This document shows positions 41,431-43,917 of a DNA stretch of 43,917 nucleotides, one piece after another. Below the pieces are notes generated by a model. That model did not search any database. It had not been told where the DNA came from and was given only the letters and a program-made list of their open reading frames with translations. Origin of the DNA: Pirellulales bacterium (lineage in GTDB: Bacteria > Planctomycetota > Planctomycetia > Pirellulales > Lacipirellulaceae); the NCBI GenBank assembly GCA_020849945.1, contig JADZFK010000147.1, forward strand, positions 1 through 43,917, given 5' to 3'. The position numbers and the translations under genes are program-made. Every line of letters begins with the position of its first letter. The first letter of the stretch is position 1.

Positions 41431-42927
41431 ATGCGCGTTCAACAACTGCTCGAGCACCACGGCATTGCCGTTAATCCGTTTGCGGAGGAGGATGCGCAGT
41501 CCGATCCCGTTTTCAAGGAGCGGTGCCGCGATCTTACGTACCATCCGGCTTGGGACAAAGTGTATGGCGATCCGGCCGAGCCTGCGACATCGATCGTGTT
41601 TGGCGAAAAGGGGGCGGGCAAAACGGCCATGCGGATGCAAATGGTTGGCCGCATCGCGCTCTTCAATGCCCGGCCAGAAAACGGCCGCTTGTTCGTGATC
41701 GAGTATGACGACTTCAATCCGTTTCTCGATCACTTCGCCGACCGTTTAAGTGCCCGCAAGCAACGCGACCCTGCCAAGGTGCTTGCCGAGTGGAAGTTAT
41801 GGGACCACATGGACGCGATCCTTTCGCTTGGCGTGACCAGTTTAGTCGACCGCCTGCTGGGCGTTCCGCAGCCCACGGGCCCCGAAGCCAACCAGGTGAC
41901 AGTCGAGCGGACGCGCACACTGGACCGACACCAGAAGCGCGACCTGCTCGTGCTCACGGCTTGTTACGATAACTCGACCCGCGAAACGGTCGTTTCGCGG
42001 TGGGCTTCGCTCCGGCGCAAGCTTCGTTACCACACCTGGACCTCGTGGTGCGATCGGGTCATCGGCAGCTTGGTAACCGCGGCCGTCGTAGCCATCACGC
42101 TCTATTCTCGAAAGTGGGAATGGCTGGTAACGCCGTGGCCTTACCTGATCGTGCTGTTGGGTTGGCTCCCGTGGCTGGCGCGGCTGTGGAAGTGGTTCTG
42201 GGTGGCCCGCCGGATCGGCCGCAATGTGCGGGCGCTCAAACCCAACGTCGGATCGTTGCGCCGGTTACTGATGCGGTTCCCGAAACGCGATATCGACGGC
42301 CAACCTCTTCCCGAAAGCCAACGCACCGACGACCGTTTCGAACTGTTTGCCAAGTTCCAGGGCGTATTGAAAGCGCTCGGATGCGACGGGATCATCGTGC
42401 TCGTCGACCGCGTGGACGAACCGCACCTGATCACCGGTTCGGTGGATCGGATGCGAGCCCTCATATGGTCGATGCTCGAGAACAAGTTCCTGAAGCAGCC
42501 GGGCGTGGGCCTGAAGCTGCTGTTGCCGCGCGAGTTGGTCGACTTCATGCAACGCGAAGACCGCGACTTTTATCAACGCGCCCGGCTCGATAAGCAAAAT
42601 ATGATTCCCTCGCTCGAGTGGACCGGGCAGGCCTTGTACGATCTGGCGAATTCTCGAATCCGCAGTTGCGGCGCGAACGGAAAGAAGCCTGTCCTCCGCG
42701 CGCTGTTGGATGAATCGATCGCCGACGAGCGACTCATCGACGCCTTCCGCGCGCTCCGCGTACCACGCCACCTGTTCAAATTCCTATACCGCCTTCTGGT
42801 GGCCCACTGCAACGCGCACACCGACGACAAACCCGTGTGGGTGATCTCGAAAGAAACCTTCGAGGCAACACTCGCCGTTTATAGCCGCGATCAAGACGCC
42901 GTCGACCGCGGTCTGCAGGCGGGCTAA
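41431..42927 (+). CDS. KAP-like membrane P-loop NTPase
   Basis: This 498-residue protein starts at ATG 41431 with no Shine-Dalgarno. Walker A is GEKGAGKTA (58-66). Walker B is IIVLVDRVDE (321-330). Two membrane helices (about 208-226 and 233-258, VIGSLVTAAVVAITLYS and WPYLIVLLGWLPWLARLW) lie between the two motifs. That inserted-membrane layout is the hallmark of KAP-family NTPases, though sequence similarity to a named KAP member is not certain. The C-terminus (LEWTGQALYDLANSRI) resembles the AAA lid region of STAND-type ATPases. KAP-like proteins include phage-exclusion factors such as PifA, but a defence role is only a guess. It has no close partner gene. Confidence 0.7.
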   Translation: MRVQQLLEHHGIAVNPFAEEDAQSDPVFKERCRDLTYHPAWDKVYGDPAEPATSIVFGEKGAGKTAMRMQMVGRIALFNARPENGRLFVIEYDDFNPFLDHFADRLSARKQRDPAKVLAEWKLWDHMDAILSLGVTSLVDRLLGVPQPTGPEANQVTVERTRTLDRHQKRDLLVLTACYDNSTRETVVSRWASLRRKLRYHTWTSWCDRVIGSLVTAAVVAITLYSRKWEWLVTPWPYLIVLLGWLPWLARLWKWFWVARRIGRNVRALKPNVGSLRRLLMRFPKRDIDGQPLPESQRTDDRFELFAKFQGVLKALGCDGIIVLVDRVDEPHLITGSVDRMRALIWSMLENKFLKQPGVGLKLLLPRELVDFMQREDRDFYQRARLDKQNMIPSLEWTGQALYDLANSRIRSCGANGKKPVLRALLDESIADERLIDAFRALRVPRHLFKFLYRLLVAHCNAHTDDKPVWVISKETFEATLAVYSRDQDAVDRGLQAG

Positions 42928-42938
42928 CCAGATTGTTT

Positions 42939-43103
42939 CACCACATAGCACAGAGGGTAAAGAAGAGAAGCAGATTTGTCATTGTACATTGGCCATTTGA
43001 AATTGGGCATTTCTGAAATGACGAATGACGAATGGCGAATTCATTTCTTTACTTTGCCTTTGTGCCGTGCCCAGATAGCCGAGCCGTCTCGGCTCGGCGA
43101 GTT
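42939..43103. repeat. Dispersed repeat R1, copy e
   Basis: Left GCACAGAGGGTAAAGAAG and right CTTTACTTTGCCTTTGTGC form the outer arms. Inside is TTGAAATTGGGCATTTCTGA and ATGACGAATGACG, the R1 apex. The tail contains AGCCGAGCCGTCTCGGCTCG. It lies just after the NTPase gene. Confidence 0.8.
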
Positions 43104-43275
43104 GTATACAACTGAGCCGTTGCGGCTTGATGAGTCTCCACTCTCGTGCTCCTGGAAAGTGGCAGACGAACCCTGTGTTCTCTCCACCGGGCACACCGAG
43201 TAGAATCCACTAGCGACGGATTCCGAACTCCGAGGGTCAAACTCGGATTGCCCCCTTCACTTGTCCAATCTGCCC

Positions 43276-43467
43276 ATGTCCAAGCAATCGAAACCGCGCA
43301 CCTCCGCCGAGCGCCAGGTTCGGCACCGCGAGATGTCGAAAGACTCGACACTTCGCGCCATTCCGTCGACACCGCTTCCGCCCCGACGTTGGCAACTAGC
43401 CCTGGCAAGTGCTATGCTCGGGGCGTGGGTCGTCATCCTGTGTGGAATGGCAATTCTCGGTTTGTAG
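43276..43467 (+). CDS. Small single-pass membrane protein (hypothetical)
   Basis: The 63-residue ORF from ATG 43276 has a basic hydrophilic N-terminal half (KQSKPRTSAERQVRHREMSK) and a hydrophobic C-terminal helix (LALASAMLGAWVVILCGMAI). Positive-inside charge would put its N-terminus in the cytoplasm. No family is recognised and no Shine-Dalgarno is evident, so it is a moderate call. It is bounded on both sides by repeats. Confidence 0.5.
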   Translation: MSKQSKPRTSAERQVRHREMSKDSTLRAIPSTPLPPRRWQLALASAMLGAWVVILCGMAILGL

Positions 43468-43522
43468 GAACCGCCTTTCGTTTCAATTGACACGGAGCCA
43501 ACCCGGCCCGCCGACCACAACA

Positions 43523-43546
43523 CGTGGCACGGACTTTAGTCCGTAC
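43523..43546. repeat. Palindromic repeat R6 (single copy)
   Basis: CGTGGCACGGACTTTAGTCC then GTAC is a close R6 copy abutting repeat R5 copy c. Confidence 0.65.
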
Positions 43547-43854
43547 TGGCTTGGTCGAATTAACCGAAGGTGTTGGGGAATGGATTCACAGCCCCGGCTT
43601 TGGCGGGGGGCGTCGCGGTGCCACGATGCGTGGATGGCTCAACCCCCGTCAAAGAGGTTGTGATTTTTTTATTAGTCAAAACAACATGTTGCAATAGCAA
43701 GCACAAGCTAGCTTCAACCGTTGGTAGAAAAAGGGTTTTGACTGACAAAAAATCACAGCCTAAAAGCCGGGGGCTGACTGCGGTTCCAATCCCCGGACAC
43801 GCTCAACTGGTTTGCTGCAATAGAATGTGGTGAATTCAAGAGTTTGAATTCACC
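43545..43854 (-). repeat. Dispersed repeat R5, copy c (inverted), with internal inverted pair
   Basis: The left end GGCTTGGTCGAATTAACCGA and the right end TGGTTTGCTGCAATAGAATG match R5 copy a read on the other strand. An internal inverted pair, GGTTGTGATTTTTTTATTAG (43656-43675) and its counterpart ending AAAAAATCACAGCCT (43735-43761), brackets a copy-specific segment. It ends in a perfect palindrome (GGTGAATTCAA / TTGAATTCACC, 43829-43854). No gene is supported from 43468 to the window end. Confidence 0.8.
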
Positions 43855-43917
43855 ATTGCACCCACGCACCGTATAACAGAGATTACGGACCCGCAACGAG
43901 TTGCGATGCAGCCCCGA

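Overview
The window looks like chromosomal DNA of a planctomycete, most likely of the Pirellulales type. It is GC-rich and has widely spaced genes. It carries several hallmark planctomycete proteins: a very large secreted VWA protein with a secretin-type STN domain and a glycine-rich tract, a TIGR03067-like protein, a DUF6941-like protein, an ECF sigma / anti-sigma / PDZ trio, a PEP-CTERM protein, and proteins with pseudopilin-like C-termini. This assignment comes from recognising protein families, not from a marker gene. I see no rRNA, tRNA, CRISPR array, integrase or transposase gene.

Layout: 1-3947 holds a minus-strand VWA/STN protein that runs off the left edge. 4909-5932 is a compact DUF6941-like/hicB/hicA operon. 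6395-9686 holds an HtrA-type protease, tsaD, and a PmtA-like methyltransferase on the opposite strand. 10909-13552 is the sigma / anti-sigma / PDZ cluster. 14054-22992 is a series of single genes: FAD oxidoreductase, membrane-anchored protein, PP2C phosphatase, family 9 glycosyltransferase, TIGR03067-like protein, PhnD-like binding protein. 23390-28016 is a minus-strand deoxysugar group (RhaT, RhaA, FucI-like isomerase), followed by a phosphohexomutase. 30018-32586 is an ApbE / DedA-type / TrmH operon. 32698-37777 is a GntR regulator / ABC ATPase / giant ABC permease operon with a recognisable promoter and operator. 38143-39006 is folD. The right end holds a PEP-CTERM metzincin, a His/Tyr-rich secreted peptide, a KAP-like membrane NTPase and a small membrane protein.

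How the genes work together: the rhamnose transporter and isomerase plus the FucI-like isomerase point to use of deoxysugars from algal or bacterial polysaccharides. The sigma / anti-sigma / PDZ trio and the HtrA protease suggest envelope-stress or surface-protein regulation. The GntR-ABC operon is a YtrA-type envelope-response or efflux module.

The most unusual aspect is the spacers. Nearly every long gap is occupied by short non-coding repeats. At least five families have terminal inverted repeats or fold as long hairpins, and no transposase is in the window. Several single genes (methyltransferase, FAD oxidoreductase, rhaT-rhaA) are bracketed by direct copies of such repeats. One element splits the ABC ATPase from its permease. 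This mobile-repeat landscape is my best candidate for something not yet described. All repeat alignments were made by eye.
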